Part shown: piece by piece, positions 39,201 to 51,140 of the stretch
How positions within the stretch are numbered: position 1 is the stretch's first letter
Layout: every line of letters starts with the position of its first letter
NCBI RefSeq assembly: GCF_020184175.1
Contig: NC_065530.1
Coordinates: 40,029,260 to 40,093,259 of the forward strand
Length of the DNA: 64,000 nucleotides
From: Aphis gossypii
Taxonomy: Eukaryota > Arthropoda > Insecta > Hemiptera > Aphididae
Direction: 5' to 3'
Made by a program: the position numbers and the translations under genes
Notes under the pieces: generated by a model
The model's input: the letters and a program-made list of their open reading frames with translations, nothing else
Database searches by the model: none
What the model was told of the DNA's origin: nothing

Positions 39201-39791
39201 AAAATATATAATAGGTGCTTCTGCCCCAAACTGAACCAGAAAGTCATAATCGTGGAAATACAAAATAAGAGAACTTATATTATGTGGTTGACAGACAGAG
39301 AAAATAAATTTTTGTGAGGCGACCCCTTAGTTCAGCGATCTTTTTTTAACTATTAATTAATAAAATGTAATATATATTTTGATTGATTTCTATTTATAGT
39401 CTTTTTAATCAATATTTTGCTTAGATACTTATTATATTTTTTGATCAAACAATACAATTTACCTATAATGATAATAAATAAACTGATTTCAAAATGAATT
39501 GTTGTTAAAAACTAAATACTGTTTGCACGACAAACCCATGATTTCATATTTTGTATTTTGTTTTTTTCTAGGTATGGTATTTGTTTTGTATCCGGGCTGT
39601 ATTGTTTTGCAGTCGCAGTCATTTTATTTGTAATGTTTATCAACGATATCTATATGGTTTCGTTAGGAATAACTTACCATGAGTGGCAAGAACAATGTAA
39701 AGATTTTAAAGGTGATTGCCGTTGGTTCCTATCTAGACACTTTTTTAGAAATGTATTATCAAATTGGAAAGCATTTTTTAATAATGTCTGA
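36204..39791 (+). CDS. ZDHHC23-like palmitoyltransferase-family protein with HIHS in place of DHHC
   Basis: Family members S-palmitoylate proteins at Golgi or other membranes, using the Cys of DHHC. Exons: 36204-36274, 37727-38326, 38404-38580, 39572-39791; 1068 nt, 355 residues, all joins in frame. The Cys-rich N-terminus (LCICPPFGNCC, 12-22) and the stretch DRFRIPWQGGARR point to the ZDHHC23 subfamily. Hydrophobic segments flank a zinc domain: C194-x2-C197, P202-S-R, H207-C208, C211, C214, then H219-I-H-S222-Y-W-I-D-C-C228-I-G. A fourth membrane segment lies at the start of the last exon. The catalytic Asp, His and Cys are replaced (D to H, first H to I, C to S), while the zinc-ligand His (H221) and the ligand cysteines remain. 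No frameshift or stop is present, so this looks like a conserved-fold pseudoenzyme rather than a dead gene. The first short exon is assigned from its phase and Cys-rich similarity. Confidence 0.88.
36275..37726 (+). other. ZDHHC23-like intron 1
   Basis: GTAAAT donor and TTTCAG acceptor. It is AT-rich. A 13-bp word TGCAAGATACAAT (36961-36973) recurs inverted at 37105-37117, possibly the ends of a 157-bp MITE. Nothing else is recognisable. Confidence 0.55.
38620..38701. repeat. Overlapping inverted repeats (alternative hairpins)
   Basis: Segment 38631-38650 (ATGAAAATGTAAACATGTAT) is the exact reverse complement of 38682-38701. The overlapping segment 38620-38641 pairs with 38650-38671 (22 bp, one mismatch). 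The two hairpins share a strand and cannot both form. They lie about 40-120 bp after the donor of ZDHHC23-like intron 3. Confidence 0.8.
38893..39327. mobile_element. Foldback-type DNA transposon relic
   Basis: The left end AGAGGCCGCCACAC and the reverse complement of the right end, AGGGGTCGCCTCAC, are alike. The arms stay similar for about 120 bp, with shared words CCACATAATATA/CCATATAATATA, CACGATTA, CTGGTT(T/C)AGTTT and GCACCTATTATA. Inner segments also pair (CATTGACCAGATAGATTTTT with AAAAATCAATCTGGTCAATG). TA flanks both ends. Nearly all of the roughly 435 bp can fold on itself, and no transposase is encoded. It lies in the last ZDHHC23-like intron. Confidence 0.7.
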
Positions 39792-39964
39792 ATATATCAT
39801 GTTTTATTTTTTCATAAATTTATTATATATAATATATATATTTTTTTAACTGTATAGGCAATAATTAATAAGGATTATTATTATTGTTAATGTATTCTAT
39901 AATGTTATAAATATATATCATTAATTTATGCAGTTATATAATATTTTTGTAAATTTATAATAAA
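39792..39964. terminator. Shared 3' end region of two convergent genes
   Basis: Only 173 bp separate the ZDHHC23-like stop (39791) from the CCDC191-like stop (39965). The first good AATAAA for the + gene is at 39959-39964, touching the opposite stop codon. The nearest AATAAA on the - strand are at 39824-39819 and 39808-39803. The two 3' UTRs therefore probably overlap antisense. Confidence 0.6.
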
Positions 39965-42900
39965 CTATAACTCAAATTCTGGTGGAATAAAGTCTGGTAA
40001 AATTTCTTGAACTTTTTCATGCCACATACGTAGTCGACAGTCTTTAAGCCTTTCCTTGTATAATATTTCAGGAAACTTTCTCCAATTATCAAAACAATGC
40101 TTCATTATTATCCTATAAGTATAATTAGGTAGTACAATAACTATTGAGTTTTAATCTTATATTAATTATTGTCTATTTTGATCGAATAATAATAATCCAT
40201 TTATATTTTTAATAATTTTAATATTATCTTATTCTATGTGATCGGTGATTACCTATAATATGGTTTCTACAGAGTTGAGAGTATAGACTGCTTTATAGAC
40301 TGATATAGGCGTACTGTGTACATATAGAAGAATACGGATTTCTATTTTTGTATTTAGAATAATTTATGACTTATACGGTCTATGTTATACTATTTGAAAG
40401 CTTTGATTAAGATTGAATTTTGATGCCTCTTTATTGACATCAGGTTTTTAAAAATATAAAATGTCCTATTAATTGAATTCTGTATAAAGGACTTGTGCAG
40501 AGCTGTTAAACTCTACAGGTCCTATATGTCCTAATGATTTGAACTATGTATACTTTTTTTATTGTGTACATATACAAAAATCTATAGATGTTATAATATA
40601 ATTACTTGTTATGATAAGATTCTGCTTTCAACATTTTTGTTTGTGTTTGAACTCTAATTTCTCTAACATAATCACGCCATCTTGTAAACCAATATTCTTC
40701 GATCTTAAAATTGTACCAATCCTCGGCTACTTGTTGTTTCTTTTTTTTCTCTTCTAAAATCTATAAATAAATTATTGAAAAAGCTCATTATTTGTTCACT
40801 TATTCAAATTGTCATAAATTCCTAACTAAATAAAATTAGGTAACTTCTACCTAGGTATAGCAGTGGTTGACGATGTATGTTGTATATTATCATAGTAATA
40901 TATAATATAATCAAAGTTTAGGTAGGTATTTAAGTGTACTTTATACAATAACCTGTATACATCAACTTGCCTTAATGCAATGTAAAATAATTGGGATTTT
41001 ATCAAATACATAACTAGGTATGTAACTTGCGCATATAATTGTACCTCATAAAATCCGAGAAATATCATCTTCATTAATTTCCGCTTGTAAAACTGTTCAG
41101 CCAAAAATATTTTTTCGTTCAAACTATTGTTGACGTAAAACCGCCATTTGCTGAAGCAAGTGCCTACTAACTGTCTGTCATAGTGATCCGAAGCCTCTTC
41201 CGCCCGCCACCTGGCACAGTTCAAATTCGTTCTGAACGCTTCGAGTCCTCTCCTCATTAACAGTTTACGATACGAATCGTCCGCGATCCGAACGTTCTCC
41301 CGCCACGCTTCCCTTTCGGCCTTCCGTCTGTCCTCTTCGATCGTCCTCAGTCTCAGGTTTTCTCTGGCCTCAAGCAATCGCTCGCGTTTCTGCTCCATCC
41401 GTTCCCTCACGCACTTCTCCTCAAGCTCACGTTTTTTCCGCAACTCTTCCTGTTCCGCCTTCCGACGCCTCTCCTTAATCGCCTCCCACTTGGCTCGGCG
41501 CTCCAGGGCCCGCACTTCCATCCGGTTTAGTATGTCGGACGGACTCGCCGCGACGGTGCTCTGCTGCACCGGCTGCGAGTTTCGAGTTTTCGCCCTCTTC
41601 TCGAACCCGCCGGAATGGTGCAGGTCCTGCAACAGCCTCTGATTTTCAAGTAACGCCTTTTCAGATTCTAATTTCAACTGTTGCAGTCTTAGGCGTTCGA
41701 TTTCCATCCGCTGTTTCTCGAGCAATTTTTTCTGTTCGTCGATTTTTGCCTGCTGACGGTCGCGGCTGGCGGTCCGCTTCGTCGTCGGTGCCTCGCGGTT
41801 CCACGCACTGCACGTCTGTTTATTGTTGTCGAGCGTTTTATTCTTCCGCCGACGATTATCCTTGTCCAATTTTTCTTGAATTTTCAACAAAAACTTGTCG
41901 ACTTTATCGTTCGTCCTTTCGAGGCCCCGAGACGCTTTCGACTTTGTCGCGTAATCCCGCCACCTATCCCAGTAAACCCTCTGTAGCAGACACATCTCCA
42001 GTGCTTTAGGTCCATTTTTCTCGCTCCCCGTATCATGATGTCGGTCACTTGTAGTAGTCGTACGATCATCTCTGCAATCGTTTTCCGAGCACTCGAATAT
42101 CGTCGCCGATTCGCCATCGTGATTATTATAATCATTTTTATAGTAATTAATATTGTTATTGACGATGTTGACGTTCAACTGTTGTACATTTATAACAGTG
42201 AAATTATTGACGACAGTGTTGATTCTTGCATCACACGATGTGTTACGGCAGATATTTAAAACGTCATTGATGGCAACCGCGTTTTCGCAGCGAAATTCTT
42301 CATCCTGTCGCAGCGCGCGCCGATCGATGATCGACGATATTCCTCGGTCGATGTGTATCGACTTTTTCCTGCGCGCACACCTGTCGTGTATAATAATAAA
42401 ACAAAATTAGTATACCTACCTATGAGACTTATTAATAATAATAAAACGATAGTCGAGTATAGATATATTAATTGAATTTGAGATTTGAGTTTTAGGTGAT
42501 CTTTTTTATACTATGTTTAAACATGTATAATTATGTCAAAAATCAAAATAAACAGCTTACACTCCTGCAGGTAGTTGATATATTATATAATATTGTGTAT
42601 TCGAATAAAATAAATTTGATTAAGATAAATTCAAAAATCTGACAAATTAAAAACCATAAGTATAATACATCAATATTAAACGTGCAGGAGGGAAAGTCTT
42701 CAAATTTACTCATATTTATGAATATAAATTAGGAATCAAAAATTATTTTTATAACTTTTAGCAGTTACAAGTTACAACATATGATATACTCGTAAATAAC
42801 ATGTCATAATGAAATAATACGCACAGTTATAAGTTGTAAAACAAATTCTTTTATAGATAAATAATCTTAAATTGTTTGGTGAAAAATGAAAACTTACTTG

Positions 42901-43477
42901 TTTATATCTGATATCACTCTTTTACAGTCTCGTTTAATTAACCAACGATGTTCATCTTCTGTCTAAAATGTAATTGAAATAAATTAAATCGGTAACTATA
43001 TTCATCTATTCCATCTATTACCTATATAATATTAATAATTAAATAAACAACATTGAAAATAAATATTATGTTGATTATTTTAAATTGTGCTTAAAAAACA
43101 GCAAACCCCCAATATTTTAATAAATTACAATAACTCAATACAAAAACATATTAAATACAAATGTTTTAAAACATAAAAGTGAAAACTCGTCAGTTATACA
43201 CTTAAACGTATAAACTAACTATAGGTACCTAGGTACTTATATAAGAATAACAAGTTGGACGTTGGGTGTTGGGATAAGATAATATTTGTTTTATTTTTAA
43301 GATACGAATTTTACTATTTACCAAGTGTCTTTCGGAATTTCTAACGATTCTATCCAACTGTTTTCTACTAACAATACTGTAATCTTCTAGATTCTTATCG
43401 GAAAACTGTGAAACTTCCTGCACCGCCAAGTTGCAGTATTGGAAGTTGACGGCCTGATGATCAATGTTGAAAGTCAT
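39965..43477 (-). CDS. CCDC191-like coiled-coil protein
   Basis: Exons on the - strand: 43477-43322, 42962-42898, 42380-41045, 40760-40606, 40112-39965; 1860 nt, 619 residues, every join in frame. The protein has repeated Trp-containing helical units (VYWDRWRDYA, FSKWRFYV, EYWFTRWRDYV, CFDNWRKF). Two strongly charged coiled-coil blocks lie at about 282-328 and 363-440. It ends ILPDFIPPEFEL. This architecture and the C-terminal tail match vertebrate CCDC191 (KIAA1407), a poorly characterised protein with SFI1-like W-rich helices; a centrosomal or ciliary role is only inference. Exon 3 is much richer in GC than its surroundings and includes an Asn-rich low-complexity patch (about 142-160). The start is the first Met of the 52-codon first coding exon; an in-frame Met lies 15 codons upstream in probable UTR. 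Confidence 0.82.
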
Positions 43478-46257
43478 CTTAAAATATATCGTTCTCGAAC
43501 ATAATATTATATATGCATACAATATATAATTTTTTATTTTATAAGAAGTAGGAACAAACTATGTACTATTATACACCACATTTCTACATAGTTAATATAC
43601 TTATTTTACGTTTCATAAGTTTAGTTTACACCTTTCGGGCTGATGTATCGATATAACACCAACGACTATTGCTTGTTGTACAATATTACACATTAATAAT
43701 ACAATAACAATAACAACAATTACACCGGACCCTATCCCTATGATATATACTGTGGTACCGGCAAGAAAATGTTTACATGTTACTTCTGTGATTGCTATAG
43801 CAACTGTGATATATAGGTATACGCTGCCTATACATTGGCAGTTGTTGTTTATATACATACAATCTACATGTATATTATAATAAAATTGTATTTTATATTA
43901 TAAGGTATAATAGGTAATCTCAAACGTCGTAGATTATTCAGTTAAATACTATTTAGGTACATTATATAGGTTCCAGACACGTATAGCCAAAAATTTCGAA
44001 TAAAATATATATAAGTAATACGAGTATATTATATTAATATTATACTTGACAACAACAATATTTATATTTTTAAAAATAATTCATATTAAATAATGGCTAT
44101 TTTATACTACAAAATATTTTTTCATTTTTCACTAAATTATTATTTACTCATAAGTCATAACATAGCTAAAGATGCAGGGCGTAAGGATTACTGTATACCT
44201 CTATACACCACTATACAATACACACATAATATATATCTATAAAATAATAAAAAAAATATGTATTTTATTTTTTGCATATAATTACTTATTTATATTAGAT
44301 ATAATATTACGACCTGAAAAGCTCAATTATTATAAGAAGAAAAAAGCTTTTATATTAATAACAGTAACATGCCGTTTAAAAATTATTTGAACAGTAAAAT
44401 AAAATATATTATAAGATATTAACTCACAATATAAATCATAAATTAACAAAAAAACGATTTTTAAAAAGATAAAGAAAGGTCCTCATCATTGATAATTTCC
44501 AATAAATGGATAAAAATGTATATTAGAAAATTAGATAGACAATTGATTCTAGTGATGGAACCCTGACTTTAGAGATTAGTGACTTCAGCTTATACAAATA
44601 AAAAATAATACGTATGCGTTGTATATTAAATCTTATAAGCGAAAAATCCATAAATGTGCTATTACATAAATTACTAGATTACGTTTAGTAGCCTATCTAA
44701 AACGCCGTGGAATCACTAATTTATAATAAATTCGAAACGAAATTATCTTAGTGTTTGTACATACTACATTTCTACTATAATCTATATACTAAATACTTGG
44801 CAGGCCATTAGTAGACTAGGTATCTATATAATATTATTTCCAATAGATACCTACTCACCTACTTTGTCAACAATCAATCCCATTTATTAAATAATTGATT
44901 TTTCAAATTGCTATCATTATTATTATTATACGGTGCCTTAAATATGTAGTGTAATTTGCGTAAAATAAATAGAACGCAATAAAATTAAATTGATATTGAG
45001 GTATTTTAACGTTAGAATCTGGGAAAAAATGTTAATGGTTCCTTTTAATTTTAAAACAATAACTACAGACAATTTAGTGCCTACTGTCTGTATAGCTATT
45101 ATATTATAGAAACACGATTTCTATGGAAGGCCATCAACGAACAAATAATCGTCGTTTTGATACACGATTTTATTTTAGTACGATGAACCTATCAACAGTA
45201 TCATTGTATCAACCATATAACAATGCTCGTGCGCAATTCATAATTTTTTACGTAACATTTATACAAAAAAATATAGTTTTATCTTTTATGAATTTATTTT
45301 TCAATTCCTATTTATATATATATACATAGATGCTGGTATGCCGCGTACAGCATACTGGCTTCTGTTTATACTTTATAATAATACAGTAATACAGTATCAT
45401 ATTATTATTGTAAGTAAACAAAATCGAATACGTACACGCGTATGTCATTATTGCAGTATACGGTTTATTATAATGTTATACATCTATATACGTATACCTA
45501 CAAACACCAATGCCTACCAAAAACCTAATGGTCATAAAAAATAATAATAATATAATGTATAATTTTTATTTTCATTTCGGAAAATAACATATTTTAGTCG
45601 GCAACTAGAGGAAGACCGATAAATATATTTTTCCGTACATACTGCCACAACCAGCATACACACAAACGTCAGACCGTGACCAATTATTATTGTATTGAAG
45701 TGCGTGTCGTAATGAAGTTCCAAGCACATTTTTTACTGCGTTTAACGGTAAAATCTGAAATAATATTTGTTGTACACTGGGGGACGAGAAAAATAATGAA
45801 CGGCAAAAGTAATAACAATATTGTAATTGTATATTACCTACGCGAATCTCATCAATGGTCAACGGTTGACAGTATGATACTCTGATACGCACCAATGTAT
45901 AAAACTCCAAACATTTTTTTATTTTCAAACGACAACTCAGGCAGTCATTATATTTTATATATTTTAATGTACTGATCCTTTTTAACATATTTATGTTTTA
46001 TACATTTACAAACAGCGGTATTTTAGTATTTACATTATTACACTCGGACAAACAAAAAGAAAACATTATACCTAGGATTTTTAAACATAACATATAGTGT
46101 TGTCCGTCACATCCTCATCGTATGCAGTGAATCACTCGCTTGTAGTATGTATGTATAGATATAATACATATTAATAATGGTCACGGAATACTGAACACCG
46201 AGGATAACGCGAACATCGACCCTTTAGCTTAAATATTACGAGTGTACTATTTATATA

Positions 46258-46688
46258 CAGGGTGATTCTTTCATGAAAAACAATAATTTTTAATTTTTTT
46301 TAAAGGTTATAACTTATACTTATATCATCTCATAAAACAGCATTTTAATCAATTATTTTGAATAAAAGTATAAAGTTAAACAAAACACAAATTATAATAA
46401 AACTCATTCAAATTCGAACGTCATAAATTGAAACACTAAGAAAAATATTATGCTTTGAAGTAAGAAATTAAAAATGTGTTCTATCTTCTATCATTCAAAA
46501 AAGTAATATAACCTAAATAAATGATAAGGATAGCAAATTGTAAAAAAATTATGCATTTTTAAAATTGTTAGTTTGTAATGACTTAAAATTATGCAAAAAA
46601 ACATATTTCCGAAAATATTCATACTTAAAAAAGTAAAAATCTTACTATAAAAAGATAACAAATGTTTACTTTTAAAACATTCACCCTG
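46258..46688. mobile_element. Mariner-like MITE with CAGGGTGA ends
   Basis: The left end CAGGGTGATTCTTT (from 46258) and the reverse complement of the right end, CAGGGTGAATGTTT (to 46688), match at 12 of 14 bases. TA precedes the left end; the right flank reads TG, so a TA duplication would need one mutation. No transposase frame is present in the 431 bp. Confidence 0.5.
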
Positions 46689-48717
46689 TGTTAAAATAAT
46701 AATGTAAACGAGACGGACTACAAATAACGATGGGAACTGTGCAACGGAGACTAAAAACAATCGGAATACAATTTAATTTGTGAGCAGTGTTATAACAAGA
46801 GTGCGTCTCCGCCTTCCTCCTATATCTGTATATTTCAATTATTATTACGATGAGACTTACGAAATTTTTAGAAAATGAAATTAATATATAATATTGTAGG
46901 TAGGTAGGTATGTATAATATATTAGCGCAGCGTACTTAACTATTTGGCTATATTATATATTATTCACCTTATTCGGTATCTATATTACAATGTGTGTCTA
47001 AAAAATAGAGTTTACTCGTAAGTAATAATATTATAAAGGTCAAAGGAAATAAAATAAACGCATTTGGGTAAAATGAGAGTTGGTCGCGTTGACGTCGGTA
47101 CTGAACGACAAAAAAATAAATGCAATAGACACCTACTATGAATTACGATTGCGATAACTATATTATAATATACCTATATTATTAATATTATTTATTATTA
47201 TAAATATGAGAGATTCTATTCATTCTCCATCATTATTTAATTGTCTATAATATAAATATATATAAATGTTATGAATTATTATACGACAAGTGGTATGTTA
47301 TGATACATGTACTGATGTTATGAAAACTAATAAAAAATTTAAAAAATAATTTTTGCTAAAAATTCAAGTAATAATATATTAAAATATATACAAAATTATT
47401 ATGTGTTATATTTATTGCAAAGTAATAGGGAAATAGGTAATTTAAAATAGGTATGACAGTGACATACCTAATTACTATGTCCAAAATAATTCTAACAAGA
47501 TCGAAACGTGTTTGCTGAGCCTTAAAAGTTAAAAGTGTTTTTAAAATGACATATTAGTATATTGGATATTTAAAAGACTATACGGCATTTAATTTTCATA
47601 AATATACTATGAATATAATTATTAATTAACAAACAAACATCTCATTTACAATATACATAATATAGCATATAATATTGTTTTATGCATGATAATATAAATA
47701 TATTACTATTATTACAGACACTCTGTATGCGTAAACCTACTTAAGTGTCCAGCGTAACGACTCAGCAAATATATTTATGAAATTTATTTTTGTATTGTGC
47801 GGTAAACCTCTAAATACAGATAAAAAAAATAAACTTTTTTCGTTTTTGTTTTTTTTTTTGCATATAGTTATTGGGAACATATTTTAACCTGATATTTAAA
47901 TTTTGAATGTTAATATAATATAGTTATACATCTACTTTCTAATAAAAAATAACGTTATCACATAACCTAACTTGCTTTTATTTACAAATTAGTTTGAATT
48001 AATCATTTAATTCACGCAGTTAACTATTTTCGGATACATAATAATGTATATTGTATAAGGTTAAAACATAATATAATAATAATTGTGGGAATTTATAAAT
48101 TTATTTATTATAGGTTTCCTATTTTACACCTAACATCTTAAATTCTAACAAAAGCTATTCTATAATAGTATCTATAGGTATAACTTATATATCTACCTAT
48201 TATTTAGTTAAATCACAATACTTCAGCCAACTTGTCATTATTATTATTTATTACGATCTAATATTCAATATATAGAATATAGATATTTGTATTTACATTA
48301 TAAATATACTTATAAGTTATAAGTTATATAAGTACCTAATCATTTAGTATATAACCCAATTAAACATTATTAGATGGGTAATAATTGAATTATTAAAGAT
48401 CTGTCTGGATACAGAGTTTGAGCAATGAGCACTAGTCTCGCTTTGTTGTTTTTGGCGAAAGTCATATTATTGAATTATTTTATAAAGTAACAATAGACGC
48501 AAACCATCCATCCGAGGTTTATAATTATTACGTTTAACTGTAAGAACTAGTTTAAACGTGAAACGCTTAAAAATAATATATTATCATACATGGTCGGGTC
48601 AGAACCAAAATTTCTCACTAGGAATATTAGTAGGTATTTAATAATTAATAATAATAATATTACTTATTAGTTTCAACTCTGGGGGTTAGCCAATGTCTCA
48701 TATATAAACAAAATCCA

Positions 48718-48949
48718 AACCTTTTAGTCCAAATGTCTCCGGCAAATAACAAAGCTATACAAAGCTCCATTTTATGTATCGAATGATACTCTCCACAGCG
48801 ACCTCCATATCCCGACAGTTAAAAATTTAACTAAAATATTATACAAATGCTTCTACCTTAAAATAGCCAACAACCGAAACCCCCTTATTCAAAACTTTTC
48901 TTCCCACACATTCCCAGGTGACCTTGGTAGGCGTTTAAAGCGTAACTAG
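48718..48949 (+). pseudogene. Jockey-like LINE reverse transcriptase C-terminus, internally deleted
   Basis: A first fragment reads N-N-K-A-I-Q-S-S-I-L-C-I (about 48730-48785). A second fragment, 48785-48946, begins D-T-L-H-S-D-L-H-I-P-T-V-K, continues through NNRNPLIQNF and ends RRLKRN before a TAG at 48947-48949. These correspond to the region after the RT palm and the D-L-x-I-P-T-V motif at the end of Jockey-clade ORF2. The sequence between them, which normally holds the YG-LWG and WY motifs, is missing. The fragment has no other ORF2 domain and is a dead relic. Confidence 0.65.
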
Positions 48950-50996
48950 TTGACTAACCACTCTCACCCGCGTCATGAAGTTCTATTACTGAATAGTTTC
49001 TTTAATCAAGACAATCAAGCTCCTTATTATTATTATCTTTTCATTCATTGTGCGTATTGTAAAAATTATAATACAGATTGAACAAATTAAATAGGTATAC
49101 CTATAGGTATTTATGACAAAAAAAAATGATTAATAATTAGTGATAACGGGAATCAGGAAATGACCCTTATTAATGTTTTATTAGCAAATAGTTGTATTAT
49201 ATCATTCATAGTCCATACTGTTGCGGTAATATTTATAATTTATATTAGTATCAAAATACAAATAAAATAAATAGTAATGATTGCTAATAAAGTAACAAGA
49301 CAAGTATAATAATATTATTATGATACTATGTGTATTTTCATTAGGTGAATACAACACTATTACAATAACCTATACTATTTAGTTTTTATTGATTAAAAAA
49401 CGTGAAATCTTCGTGATTACCTTGTTGGTGATTTTACGATTGAGTACTTATTACAAGTTTATGACCGTCAATATATATTATTCAATAGTATCCAAGGATC
49501 ACTGAACAAAAATAAAATAAACAAAACGAAACGAAACACCTACTATTATAGAAGGTCTTGATTATTTTAGCAATGTTCAATGGACTATAATATGATTAAT
49601 ACACGAATTAGAAATTATAATACTTGAATCAAATTTAGCTTCTAGATGTAACCAATATAAATTTATAATATTATTAATTTATTGCCACTCACTTTTAAAA
49701 TGTATAAAAAAAAAATGCGGGTTAAACCATTGATTATAAATACTACTGTTTATAACTAATGGTTAAACTTATCGACTAATTAAAAAATGTAATTTAACTA
49801 CATAAAAGTGTCCAATATAATATGATAAGTGACAACTTTAATTGTTATTAACGTCATATATTGTCAATATTAAAATATTATCTCGCTTGCCCACAGATAA
49901 ATTACAATGAGATATGACGAAGTATGTCCCAATAATAAAACTATAATAGTAATAGGTTATTACTTTATTATATAATATCAGCTGATTAAACACACCTATA
50001 TAAATATGAAAAAAATGAGTACAAGTTTTAACCAAAAAATATATAAATGCATAACATTTTTATTTTCGAAATAAGTGAAAAACATTAAATTGATAATAAA
50101 TATCAAAGTATAATAAATGACAACAACATAGCAAACAACATAACAACAACATACCTATATTATAATTGGATGTTGAATTTAGTATTTGTTTTTTTTTTTA
50201 GGTTTTAGTTTTTAAGAAATCATTTACGTGATTTCTAATTTGTAGTATGTTTGAAAAAAAATTATATTATGAAATGTTGCAAATATCTTTAATAGCTTTG
50301 ATAGCGTACTTGTGTGACTTTTCACCTTTACATAATATGTATAAACATTATAAAATATAAGCTTTCTCAATATTTCAGATAAAAATGTATCATATTATAA
50401 GTGCATGTATAATACCTATGTGCTAATCTTATTATTGTAACAATAAGCAATAATCATTATTACAAAAATAATATTATTTAAAAAATGTAATACACATTAT
50501 TTGATGTAGTTCTCGTAATGTAAACTTTATTATCATTACGGTTATCGGATTATGTTTGTGAATAAAATTAATTAATATTTAATATTAAATATTAAACGAT
50601 ATTTTTATGTAAAAACTTAATTAAATAAGAGTTATAAGAAGTATTCACTATATACCTAACAAACCTAACTGTTATAGAAAAATTGTATGTTGTGGTAGGT
50701 ATATACGTATGAAGATTGCAGACATTTGCAGTGTTTGTATATGTTATAAATTTTGAATATTTATCAATAATGGATTATAATATTGTAATTATTGAACACA
50801 TTTTATTTTTTTAATTTACATTGTTTACATCAATGTTTGGTTTTTGAGTAGGTACCTACAACCTACTACCTACCGATATTGTTGTTCTAAAACATGTAAT
50901 AAAATTAAGACGTACACATACGCACCATACAGATATTAATACAGATTATTAGTAATATACTAATATAGACAGGCAAAAAGCATTTAGATACGAATC

Positions 50997-51140
50997 ATGG
51001 GTGTAGATAGGAAATATTTTCGGAGGGGTTTTGGTCTAGATATACATTAAGTTTAATTCACAATATTTATTTTAAAATTGTTTTAACTTTAATTTCGGGA
51101 GGTGTTTGAACACCCAAACCCCCCTCTCACCTACGCCCAT
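50997..51140. mobile_element. Decayed inverted-repeat element
   Basis: The left end ATGGGTGTAGATAGGA and the reverse complement of the right end, ATGGGCGTAGGTGAGA, are similar. C-rich and G-rich patches face each other (GGAGGGGTTTTGG and CCAAACCCCCCTC). No target duplication can be fixed. Confidence 0.4.

Noticed and set aside
36204..39791. ZDHHC23-like locus as a pseudogene
   Set aside because: All four exons join in frame without a stop, and zinc ligands and membrane segments are intact. Loss is limited to the catalytic residues.
43613..45988. Several 65-127 codon open frames upstream of the CCDC191-like gene
   Set aside because: They have Tyr/Ile/Asn-rich, AT-driven composition, no domain, and no consistent splice structure.
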